A DNA stretch of 64,000 nt from Planktothricoides raciborskii GIHE-MW2 (GTDB taxonomy: Bacteria; Cyanobacteriota; Cyanobacteriia; Cyanobacteriales; Laspinemataceae): contig NZ_CP159837.1 of NCBI RefSeq assembly GCF_040564635.1, forward strand, positions 2,839,001 through 2,903,000. Direction: 5' to 3'. Numbering within the stretch: position 1 is the stretch's first letter; each line of letters opens with the position of its first letter. Shown here in pieces: positions 8,805-16,127 of the stretch. Under the pieces are notes generated by a model. It was given only the letters and a program-made list of their open reading frames with translations. It ran no database searches and had not been told where the DNA came from. Made by a program: the position numbers and the translations under genes.

Positions 8805-8920
8805 CCATGTCAGAGTCAGGACTGTGCTAGGTCGCCTTATCGGATCGAGATTGTCCCCAGTAAAGGGAATGACCGCTGCCCGGATCTGAACTACCCAGGA
8901 TAAAATACGGAGAAAAAATT
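8805..8920 (+). other. Possible structured leader
   Basis: These 116 bases before the next gene are unusually GC-balanced for the intergenic DNA here. They contain short complementary segments (TCCC...GGGA around 8853-8870) and end in a good ribosome binding site (GGAG) before the ATG at 8921. No known riboswitch consensus was recognised. It may be a folded 5' leader. Confidence 0.25.
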
Positions 8921-9259
8921 ATGTCAGATTTTCACGATTTTCTGAAACGTCAATATGCTTATGTCGCGATCGGAGAATTCAAACCGGGTAAGTTTGAAGA
9001 AGCCAAAAATTTGTATGAGCAGGCTGTGGCCACCTATACTAAAGAAGGTTTTGATGGGGCTTATTTGTTACAAGAACCCGGAACCGATAAAGGAATTGCA
9101 ATTATTTTCTGGGAAAGCGCGGCAGATATGGAAGCAAATAAAAGCGACGCTCATCAGGCACTTTTAGAAAAGATGGGTCATTTGTTTGTCAAGCCACCAA
9201 TTACCAATTTTAATGAGGTGGTGAGTGAAATTGAGCCAAAAGCATTGTCAATGGTTTAG
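8921..9259 (+). CDS. Small ABM-like (dimeric alpha/beta barrel) protein
   Basis: A 112-residue protein. The layout YAYVAIGEFKPGKFEEAKNL, GFDGAYLLQEPGTDKGIAII, FWESAADMEAN, then a helix and a second strand, resembles the antibiotic-biosynthesis-monooxygenase ferredoxin-like fold. Members of that fold range from monooxygenases to haem-degrading enzymes and stress proteins, so no reaction is assigned. It has a clear GGAG ribosome binding site and its own terminator, so it is probably a single-gene transcript. Confidence 0.7.
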   Translation: MSDFHDFLKRQYAYVAIGEFKPGKFEEAKNLYEQAVATYTKEGFDGAYLLQEPGTDKGIAIIFWESAADMEANKSDAHQALLEKMGHLFVKPPITNFNEVVSEIEPKALSMV

Positions 9260-9335
9260 GCGGGTTGATTTTGATTTCGTGAGTTGGGATGTCGAATTCT
9301 TCCTAATATTAATAGTGTCGGCTTAACTCAACGTA

Positions 9336-9377
9336 AGAACGAGGAGAAAATTGTTTTCTGCCTCGTTCTATTTTTTG
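9336..9377 (+). terminator. Intrinsic terminator
   Basis: A nine-base stem (AGAACGAGG / CCTCGTTCT) with a 16-base loop followed by ATTTTTTG, 77 bases after the stop of the small ABM-like gene. Confidence 0.85.
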
Positions 9378-9521
9378 TCCCGGATAGGAATTAAGGCTGA
9401 ATTACAGAGGCGCGATCGCTGTTCCCTTTCTCTCTGGAAAAAATCTATGATGATGTCATACCGGCGAATATCAGCTAAGAAAACAAGATTATATGTAATA
9501 GACGCCTGCTGATTTCCCTAA

Positions 9522-10358
9522 TTAAAGGCTAACATCCGCCGATTTTGATTTTTGGTTTTTCCATAGCCATTTGCTAGTTAAACTTAAGAGATATACCACC
9601 CCAGCTACTAAAATAATGGTAGCGCCAGAAGTGAGGTTTAAAAAGTAGGATAACCAGAGTCCAGTGGTGGTAAATACTATCCCTAAAAAACTGGCCATTG
9701 CCATCATTTTTTTCAGGTCTTTGACGAATTCTCCACTGATAGCCGCAGGCATGGTTAATAAGGCAATCACCATGATTAATCCCACCACTCGCATCATCAT
9801 TACTACGGTGAGCGCGATCGCACACATTAACAGCAGATAAATCGCATCTACGGGCACATTCCGCACCGTGGCAAAGGTTTCATCAAAAGAAATGGCCAGT
9901 AATTCTTTATAAAATAAAAATACCAGCAAACCAATGATTAAGTCAATGGCCAACATAATGATTAAATCACTGGTTGGAACCGTGAGAATACTGCCGAATA
10001 AGTAACTCATTAAATCCGCTTTATAGCCTTCAGTGATATCGACTAAAATGATCCCTAAAGCCATGCCTAATGACCACATCACCCCGATAATTGTATCGGC
10101 TCTTTGGGTGGTTTTTCTCTGCACCGTGCCCATACCCAAAGCAGCAATTAGACTAAAAGCGATCGCCCCTATAACTGGACTAAATTTAAAAAAATAACCT
10201 AAGCCAATTCCTCCATAGGCAGCATGGGCAATTCCTCCACTAATAAATACAATGCGATTTACTACTACAAAAGTGCCAATAATCCCACAGGCAATACTAA
10301 CTAAAATACCCGCAGCGATCGCATTTCGCATAAACTCAAACTGTAAGGCTGAAATCAT
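9522..10358 (-). CDS. znuB: Zinc/manganese ABC transporter permease
   Basis: A 278-residue integral membrane protein of the ZnuB/MntB (ABC-3) family with about eight hydrophobic segments. Typical features are ISGGIAHAAYGGIGLGYFF near residue 40, the central RADTIIGVMWSLGMALGI, and IALLTMPAAISGEF near residue 195, which contacts the ATPase. It is the third gene of a znuA-znuC-znuB unit. Its ATG abuts a CAACAAC-type tract without a Shine-Dalgarno sequence, part of a 190-bp repeat cassette that separates it from znuC. Zinc is the likely substrate because of the His-rich binding protein and the Zur-like box. Confidence 0.9.
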   Translation of the reverse strand: MISALQFEFMRNAIAAGILVSIACGIIGTFVVVNRIVFISGGIAHAAYGGIGLGYFFKFSPVIGAIAFSLIAALGMGTVQRKTTQRADTIIGVMWSLGMALGIILVDITEGYKADLMSYLFGSILTVPTSDLIIMLAIDLIIGLLVFLFYKELLAISFDETFATVRNVPVDAIYLLLMCAIALTVVMMMRVVGLIMVIALLTMPAAISGEFVKDLKKMMAMASFLGIVFTTTGLWLSYFLNLTSGATIILVAGVVYLLSLTSKWLWKNQKSKSADVSL

Positions 10359-10547
10359 TGTTGTTGGTTGTTGGTTGTTGGTTGTTGGTTGGTTGTTGGT
10401 TGGGGTCTGGGGTGTGGGGGGAAGAGAGAAAAGAGAATAGAGAAAAGAGAATAGAGAATTTTCCTATGCATCCTATGCATCCTATGCATCCTATGCATCC
10501 TATGCATCCTCTTCCCCTACACCCTACACCCTACACCCTACACCCTC
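10359..10547 (-). repeat. Composite repeat cassette 5' of znuB
   Basis: Read in the direction of znuB, the cassette contains GGGTGTA heptamers (10517-10547), five copies of a 9-mer GGATGCATA (10465-10509), a pyrimidine block with CTCTATTCTCTTTT repeated (10421-10464), CCCCAC, then a CAACAAC/CCAACAAC tract that runs up to the start codon. The same blocks occur in the same order before the MFS gene at 47790-48041. Confidence 0.92.
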
Positions 10548-10574
10548 TCAAACCCCGCTCCGAAAGCCCCTCTC

Positions 10575-11375
10575 TTAAATATGCTCGTGGGGCGGAAAAA
10601 CCCGATGGGGAACTCCGTGGGCAATTAAATCAATGGGACATTGATACGCAGCTTGGAGCATTTCCGGTTTAATTTCTCTATCATTGTGATAGAATAAGCG
10701 CCGATTTAGACAGCCCACAGTTTTCACATAAGAAGAAATGACGCCCATATCATGGGAAATCATTAAAATCGTGATGGATTGATTTAATTTTTGTAGTAAT
10801 TCATAAATATTAGAGCGGACTTGGGGATCTACACTGGCGGTGGGTTCATCTAATAGTAATATTTGCGGTTCTGTGGCTAAGGCACGGGCAATATAAACCC
10901 GTTGTCTTTGGCCTCCAGATAAGTCCCCAATGGTGCGATCGCGCAAATGGAGCATATCCACATTTCTTAAAGCATTGGCGACAATTTCATTATCTTTAGC
11001 ATTATAAGTTTGAAAGATGCCGCGTTTGCCTAATCGCCCCATTTTTACCACATCCCAGACGCTAATAGGAAAGCTGCGATCGCATTCTACTGCCTGGGGG
11101 ACATAGCCAATATATCGCCGTCCTTGTTTAATCGATCGCCCCAAAATTTTCACCTCACCTTTAGTAATTGGCAGCAGTCCCAGCAACACTTTTAATAATG
11201 TGCTTTTGCCGCCACCGTTGGGGCCAATCAGTCCAATAAAATCCAGTTCTTTTACCGATAAATTGATATCTTCCAGGACAGAATCTCCGTTATAACCCGC
11301 CCAAAGATTTTGGATGGCGATCGCTTCTAGGGCAACATTGGGTTTTTCTACGGATTCGATGGTTGTAGTCATCAT
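10575..11375 (-). CDS. znuC: Zinc ABC transporter ATP-binding protein
   Basis: A 266-residue ABC ATPase. Walker A is GPNGGGKST, near residue 52. The signature LSGGQRQRVYIARAL and Walker B ILLLDEPTASVD lie near residues 150-180, followed by the switch His in TILMISHDMG. The C-terminal GVPHRVFPPHEHI, with several His residues, is typical of ZnuC. It powers metal import with ZnuB and the binding protein ZnuA. It starts 54 bases after znuA and is probably cotranscribed. Confidence 0.93.
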   Translation of the reverse strand: MMTTTIESVEKPNVALEAIAIQNLWAGYNGDSVLEDINLSVKELDFIGLIGPNGGGKSTLLKVLLGLLPITKGEVKILGRSIKQGRRYIGYVPQAVECDRSFPISVWDVVKMGRLGKRGIFQTYNAKDNEIVANALRNVDMLHLRDRTIGDLSGGQRQRVYIARALATEPQILLLDEPTASVDPQVRSNIYELLQKLNQSITILMISHDMGVISSYVKTVGCLNRRLFYHNDREIKPEMLQAAYQCPIDLIAHGVPHRVFPPHEHI

Positions 11376-11429
11376 AAGTTTAAGTATTGTTAGGATTGTT
11401 AGGGTTGATTTGGCAACGATGCGCGAGGA

Positions 11430-12473
11430 TTATCTCAAGACCAACTCATCAGAGGCAAGCAATCTTGAGTTAGCCATGATTAAGGGAATATCCAACGCAC
11501 TATTTTCCCGTAGTACCTGAGCAAAATTTTGAGTTATCCGCTCCATTTCTTCTAGCCAATTCGACATTAAAGTATTAATCATAATCACCTCACCATTAAT
11601 TTCCTGGGCAATAGTTTCGGCACTTTTAGTGCTAAATTCTGGCTGGACAAAAATCACTCTAATATTTTCTTCTTTAGCCTGACTAATTAATTGGGAAAGT
11701 TCCGCTGCACTGGGTTCTTGTCCACCCACTTCAATGGAAATCATTTCTAATCCATAGTCATCGGCAAAATAACCCAATGATGGATGAAACACCATAAACT
11801 TCCGTTGCTGAATTCCGGCCAAACTTTGCCTAATTTCGGCATCAAGTTGCTCGATATCTGCTAAAAACTGGTCTAAAGCAGCCTGATATTGAGCCTGATT
11901 TTCTGGATCGAGTTCTACCAAGGTTTGATAAATTGTCTGTGCCTGAATTTTTACCCGTTGAGGAGACAGCCAAACATGAGGATCGAAATTTTCATTTAGT
12001 TTTTCTCCCGCTTTCTCTTCACCTTTATTTCCGTTTTCATCGTGTTCGTCTTCGTGTTCGTGTCCTCCTTCCCCGTGATGATGATGGGCAACCATTGGCA
12101 ATAATTTCATTCCCTGGGTCGTATCAATAATTGGCATTTTCGGGTTAGCGGCTTTGATCCGATCCATCCAGGCTTTTTCAAAAGAAACACCAATACTTAG
12201 ATATGCTTCCGCTTCCGCAAGCGATCGCAACTGTTGCGGTTTCGGTTCATAAGTATGTGGACTATCTCCCGGTTGCACCATGACATTGACATTAACATTT
12301 TCGCCCCCAATACGTTCTACAAAATATTTCTGGGGCAAAATACTCACGGTAATATCCAATTTTTCCTGGGTTTTTGGGGCTGGTGGCTGACTGCAACCTT
12401 GAAATACTGCCCCCAAACACAGGGCGATCGCCACCACAGACCAGCGATATGACTTTTTCACTTGATTGTCCAT
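11430..12473 (-). CDS. znuA: Zinc-binding lipoprotein ZnuA
   Basis: A 347-residue substrate-binding protein of the ZnuA/TroA family. From the ATG at 12471-12473 it has a lipoprotein signal (WSVVAIALCLGAVFQGC, lipid Cys27). It has PGDSPHTYEPKPQQL (first metal His), an acidic/His-rich flexible loop (HHHHGEGGHEHEDEHDEN) before FDPHVWLSP (second His), and MVFHPSLGYFADDYGL (third His). The open frame extends to 12566, but the Zur-like operator at 12497-12509 would then lie inside the gene, so the later start is chosen. It heads the znu unit and binds Zn2+ in the periplasm. Confidence 0.93.
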   Translation of the reverse strand: MDNQVKKSYRWSVVAIALCLGAVFQGCSQPPAPKTQEKLDITVSILPQKYFVERIGGENVNVNVMVQPGDSPHTYEPKPQQLRSLAEAEAYLSIGVSFEKAWMDRIKAANPKMPIIDTTQGMKLLPMVAHHHHGEGGHEHEDEHDENGNKGEEKAGEKLNENFDPHVWLSPQRVKIQAQTIYQTLVELDPENQAQYQAALDQFLADIEQLDAEIRQSLAGIQQRKFMVFHPSLGYFADDYGLEMISIEVGGQEPSAAELSQLISQAKEENIRVIFVQPEFSTKSAETIAQEINGEVIMINTLMSNWLEEMERITQNFAQVLRENSALDIPLIMANSRLLASDELVLR

Positions 12474-12496
12474 TGAGAATATGTCGATTTTTTGGG

Positions 12497-12509
12497 AATG
12501 ATTATCATT
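12497..12509 (-). promoter_or_regulatory. Zur/Fur-type operator
   Basis: A 13-base palindrome (AATGATTATCATT) lies 24 bases before the znuA start codon. It has the A/T-rich TGATNATCA core of Fur-family operators, and upstream of a zinc importer the regulator is most likely Zur. A nearby ATTTTTTTCATTATAAG may contain the -10 region. Confidence 0.7.
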
Positions 12510-12679
12510 TTTTTCATTATAAGGCATAAGAACCCCGCCGATGCCTATCCGCAGATTTTTTGCCATCGGCTTTTTTAGGGTTATTCTTTGTTGATTATTA
12601 GTTATTAGTTATTAGTTGTTAGTTGGTGGTTGCCAGAGATGCCCTATTGCTTGCCGTTCTGTTGATTCAAAACGTTGAC

Positions 12680-13477
12680 TCAAAACATAGATAAAAATGC
12701 CAGAGGACGACTCATATTTTCGGCAAAACCGAGAATGCCGCGATCGCGATGTTCATAGAGTAAATTTCCTTGATTATCAAATAAGAAAGTGCCGCCCCTT
12801 TGGGTCATATAAGCGGCATTGGGGACATAAGTTTTCCAATTACTTAGCACTTCCGTCATGTTTCTCAGTCGCAGGGTAGCTAATTCAAAAGGACGCTGAA
12901 AACCCGTCCCTCCTGCCATGTTAAAAAACGCACCTTTCAACGGTGGTAATGGTGCCGCTTTAACTACTTCTTCATCACCGATTAATTGGGGGGCTTGGCG
13001 ATCGCCCCGATAGCCGCGAAATACTTCCCCTAAAGTTCCCGGGCTGCCAATTCCCGCACACATTAGCATTAAATTAATCCAGGCATTTTGCCCTGGGGAA
13101 AGACCGGGTAATTTTAAGGATAATCCCGGATAAAGTTCTAATTGTTGATGCAGTTCCGCATGAGGATCGACAAATAGCCACTCTGGGGGAAATCCCGTAT
13201 ATTCACAAAATTTTAACCCGGAATTGCGATCGCCAATTCCCACTGCCCGAATCGCAATTCCTTGGGATTTTAATTGTGCCGCTTCTCGCTGCAACCACCA
13301 AGCATATTCGAGACTATCAAAATCCCCTAATTGTGACCAAATTAGTATTAAGAGACGATGAGCAGACTCACAATCACTGAGAATGGGGACAAAGGCGCGG
13401 TTCCGCGCAGCGGATCCCTTAAGGGAATCGCTGACTCTTTCTCGTTGGGTTTGCTGCAAAATAGCGTAAGGATTCAT
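12680..13477 (-). CDS. AhpC/TSA-like (peroxiredoxin-like) protein
   Basis: A 265-residue cyanobacterial protein of the AhpC/TSA-like group, starting MNPYAILQQTQRERV. A thioredoxin-like core is suggested by LLILIWSQLGDFDSLEYAWW, GIAIRAVGIGDRNSG and the C-terminal GGTFLFDNQGNLLYEHRD. The canonical peroxidatic TxxC motif is not obvious, so peroxidase activity is uncertain. Residues about 16-28 (SLKGSAARNRAF) come from a palindromic repeat present at 13395-13431. The start is set at the ATG at 13475-13477; longer versions of the frame begin in AT-rich DNA. Confidence 0.75.
   Translation of the reverse strand: MNPYAILQQTQRERVSDSLKGSAARNRAFVPILSDCESAHRLLILIWSQLGDFDSLEYAWWLQREAAQLKSQGIAIRAVGIGDRNSGLKFCEYTGFPPEWLFVDPHAELHQQLELYPGLSLKLPGLSPGQNAWINLMLMCAGIGSPGTLGEVFRGYRGDRQAPQLIGDEEVVKAAPLPPLKGAFFNMAGGTGFQRPFELATLRLRNMTEVLSNWKTYVPNAAYMTQRGGTFLFDNQGNLLYEHRDRGILGFAENMSRPLAFLSMF
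13395..13431. repeat. GGATCC-centred palindromic repeat in coding sequence
   Basis: Arms GCGCGGTTCC and GGGAATCGC surround CGCGCAGCGGATCCCTTAA. A second member at 24331-24368 is also inside a gene. Both leave the host reading frame open. Confidence 0.8.
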
Positions 13478-13538
13478 GGCAATATGGGCATAAAAATTGA
13501 TCGTAATTATTTTACTACATTTGGAGACAAAAGTAATC

Positions 13539-13599
13539 ACCACAGAGACACAGAGGACACGAAGAGATATCCCCTTTGTGTCCTCTGTGTCTCTGTGGT
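13539..13599. repeat. Long perfect hairpin repeat, copy 1
   Basis: Two 22-base arms (ACCACAGAGACACAGAGGAC plus AC) pair perfectly around a 17-base centre, GAAGAGATATCCCCTTT. A second member at 15598-15670 differs by paired substitutions. It lies between the AhpC-like gene and the ATPase pseudogene, whose 5' ends diverge here. Confidence 0.9.
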
Positions 13600-13733
13600 A
13601 AAAAATTAATCATATTTTATTTCTAAAGTATGATTGTTAAATTCATTTACTTTGTGATAAAATTACAATATAATATTTATGTTTGATTAAAAATAAAATA
13701 TTGAATTACTCAAATACCATGAATCAACCATAA

Positions 13734-14858
13734 CGACTGAAGATCAGCAGGATTAAGCTTAATGGTTTTAAATCAATCCATCCAGAAGGAGAAATTATTC
13801 CCCTGAAAGATATTACTATTTTACTGGGAGCTAATGGCTCTGGCAAAAGTAACTTAGTCTCATTTTTTAATCTACTCAATTCGATGATGAATGAGTCACT
13901 TCAAATATATATTGGAGAGAATGGGGGAGCCGAAACCCTGTTGTATTATGGTCTGAAAAACACTAATTGTCTGAGTGCATAAATAGAGTTTACCAGTGAT
14001 GCAAACCACCCGATTTACAAATTTTATTTGTCTCATGCTGCCGGGGATACAATGATATTTACTCAAGAGACAATTTGTAACCGGGCAGAAGCAGGAAAAA
14101 TTCCATATACATTAACATTCGATCCCGGTTTGAAAGAGTCGGGATTGCCACAGCGTTGTCAATCTCCTAACCAATCTATAGAACGGACTGTATTTGAGCT
14201 TTTACATCGCTGCCCGGTGTTTCAATTTCACGATACATCCAAACAAGCAAAAATCAGAAATAAGGGATATATTGATGATAATATATTTCTGAGAAGTGAT
14301 GGCGGTAATTTAGCCGCATTTCTCTATGGGATGCGAAACAATCATCAAAACCATAAGTATTATCAAAAAATTGTGAGATATATTCAAAAGATTATGCCTC
14401 AATTTGGGTATTTTCAGTTAAAACCTTCTCGGCTGAACGAAAACTACATTATGCTTAATTGGCAAGAGAAAGGCTCTGATTACCTATTTGGTCTGCATCA
14501 GATTTCTCATGGAGTTTTGCGCTTTATGGCAATTGCGACTTTACTGCTGCAACCCCCAGAAATATTACCGGGTTTAATTATTCTTGATGAGCCAGAGTTA
14601 GGATTACATCCTTCGGCAATTTCTGTCCTGGCTGGAATGGCAAAAATTGCCAGTATTAATTGTCAAATTATTATGGCCACTCAGTCTCCTCGATTAGTGG
14701 ATGAGTTTGCTCCAGAAAATATCCTGATTGTGGAAAGAAATAGTCAGAAGGGTTGCAGTGAATTTAAAACTTTAGATCGGGAAAATTTAACTGAGTGGCT
14801 GGAAAGATACAGTATGAGCGAACTATGGGAGAAAAACGTTCTCGGAGGGCAACCGTGA
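13734..14858 (+). pseudogene. AAA/OLD-like ATPase, broken
   Basis: The frame opens after a TAA at 13731 and has no ATG; it reads RLKISRIKLNGFKSIHPEGE. Walker A is LLGANGSGKSNLVSFF near residue 35. TAA at 13980-13982 interrupts it after NTNCLSA, and the frame then continues IEFTSDANHPIYKF to the normal end. Walker B is IILDEPELGLHPSA near residue 285, with an MATQSPRLVDEF sensor region. This is the RecF/SMC-like AAA_21 family often found in abortive-infection or retron-like pairs. A lost start codon plus a nonsense codon make it a pseudogene; the 276 codons downstream of the stop look otherwise undamaged. Confidence 0.85.
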
Positions 14859-14929
14859 AAAGGTTGATTAGATTACATATTACTGGGGAAAGTTTTTTCC
14901 AGTTGCATAAACCCGGTTTCTTGAGCTAA
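14855..14929 (+). pseudogene. Truncated partner gene of the ATPase
   Basis: A GTG overlapping the ATPase stop (GTGA) opens MKRLIRLHITGESFFQLHKP and stops after 24 codons. The last part (HKPGFLS) is encoded by an AAACCCGGTTTCTTGA palindromic repeat. The N-terminal pattern and tight coupling recall the small second gene (often DUF4276) that follows such ATPases, but the remnant is too short to prove it. The repeat marks where the gene was cut. Confidence 0.5.
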
Positions 14930-14961
14930 AATAGTCAGAAAAGTTCGCAGGACTAACAGCC

Positions 14962-15579
14962 ATGACGAATACATTGATTAAACCGGAAGCGGTGACATCG
15001 GAAATCATGTCCTTAGAGGACTTTCTCAACTATGATGATGGAACCGATGCGTGGTATGAACTAGAGGATGGGAGATTACTATTTATGCCTAGTGAGAGCG
15101 ACATAAATCAACGGATTGCCATGTTTTTGTTAGCCCACTGTCTTCAACGGGGTATTCCATTTTATCGGTTCAGAATGAAGATAGAAGTGGTAGTGATGGG
15201 GGGACGGGCAACGGTGCGGGTGCCAGATTTACTGGTACTTACTGAAGAATTGGCGCAAGTTATGACCGGGGCAACTCGTTCGATTGTTATGCTAGATATG
15301 CCGCCGCCGGAATTAGTTGTAGAAGTAGTTAGCCCCGGAAATGAGAATAAAAATCGCGATTATCGCTACAAGAAATCGCAATATCAAGCCAGAGGAATTG
15401 GGGAATATTGGATTGTCGATCCGATCCAAGAAAAGATTACGGTGTTAACTCTTGTAGAAGGTCTTTATGAGGAGGCAGAATTTACGGGAGATGCGATAAT
15501 TGCTTCGCCTTTTTTGTCCGCATTGAACGAAGAGTCACCTTTGACTGTGGCGCAAGTTTTGCAGGCAGGAAAAAGTTGA
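14962..15579 (+). CDS. Uma2 family putative endonuclease
   Basis: A 205-residue protein of the Uma2/DUF820 family (PD-(D/E)XK fold), highly expanded in cyanobacteria. Visible motifs are MSLEDFLNYDDGTDAWYELE, VRVPDLLVLTEE (active-site Asp), PPPELVVEVVSPGNENKNRD (Glu-Val-Val followed by the basic region) and GIGEYWIVDPIQEKITVL. The active-site residues appear intact. It has its own ATG and no obvious partner. The biological role of the family is unproven. Confidence 0.9.
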   Translation: MTNTLIKPEAVTSEIMSLEDFLNYDDGTDAWYELEDGRLLFMPSESDINQRIAMFLLAHCLQRGIPFYRFRMKIEVVVMGGRATVRVPDLLVLTEELAQVMTGATRSIVMLDMPPPELVVEVVSPGNENKNRDYRYKKSQYQARGIGEYWIVDPIQEKITVLTLVEGLYEEAEFTGDAIIASPFLSALNEESPLTVAQVLQAGKS

Positions 15580-15597
15580 AAGTTTTGTTACTTTATT

Positions 15598-15670
15598 ACC
15601 ACAAAGACACAAAGGACACGAAGAGATATCCTATTTGATATCCCCTTTGTGTCCTTTGTGTCTTTGTGGT
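15598..15670. repeat. Long perfect hairpin repeat, copy 2
   Basis: Arms ACCACAAAGACACAAAGGAC plus AC pair perfectly. Compared with 13539-13599, two positions in each arm differ (G to A on the left, C to T on the right), keeping all pairs. The centre is longer by 12 bases through a repeated GATATCC. It follows the Uma2 stop by 19 bases. Confidence 0.9.
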
Positions 15671-15706
15671 AAAAAGAAAATTCTTAAATTACCAAATTAA
15701 CCTAGA

Positions 15707-15886
15707 TTAACCCAGATTAGATGCGACTACGGTCAAGGCTAACAATCCGCCAACCAATAGCAGGGCTAAAACTGCTTGAATGGCATAGTTGCGCTTTTGC
15801 GTGGCATTGGGTGGTTTGGCTTGGTAAACTTTGGGTTCGATCGCAAAATTATTGAGAATTCCGCCTTCTTCTTCTGTATATGGCAT
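15707..15886 (-). CDS. psb34: PSII assembly factor Psb34
   Basis: A 59-residue protein below the usual length cut-off. It reads MPYTEEEGGILNNFAIEPKV, then YQAKPPNATQKRNYAIQ, one membrane helix (AVLALLLVGGLLALTVV) and ends ASNLG. The N-terminal MPYT-EEGG-LNNFA-EPKVY pattern matches Psb34 (ssl1498 of Synechocystis), a one-helix protein bound to photosystem II assembly intermediates and related in its N-terminal motif to high-light-inducible proteins. It stands alone between the Uma2 gene and thiO-thiG. The stop is TAA at 15707-15709. Confidence 0.88.
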   Translation of the reverse strand: MPYTEEEGGILNNFAIEPKVYQAKPPNATQKRNYAIQAVLALLLVGGLLALTVVASNLG

Positions 15887-16127
15887 TGGTTTAAAGTATC
15901 TCCGTTTTTGATGACTTTTGTTTTTGTGTGGTAATAATCATTGCTGACGATTTAAGGAAAATCTATGAAAAAGCCGCTAAAATTCATTCTTAATAGAAAT
16001 CATTCATACCTGTTTTGAGTATGTGCGACTAGCGATCGCCAGAGATTATACTTATGGTTATGCTTATTGTACCAAAAATTAGCCCCTGGGGATCGCTAAT
16101 TTATCAACTTATGGGCAAACGGGCAAA

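Noticed and set aside
10358-10672. Frame with MHPMHPMHP repeats
   Set aside because: It is made by the 9-bp repeat on the strand opposite to znuC and znuB and has no gene-like features.
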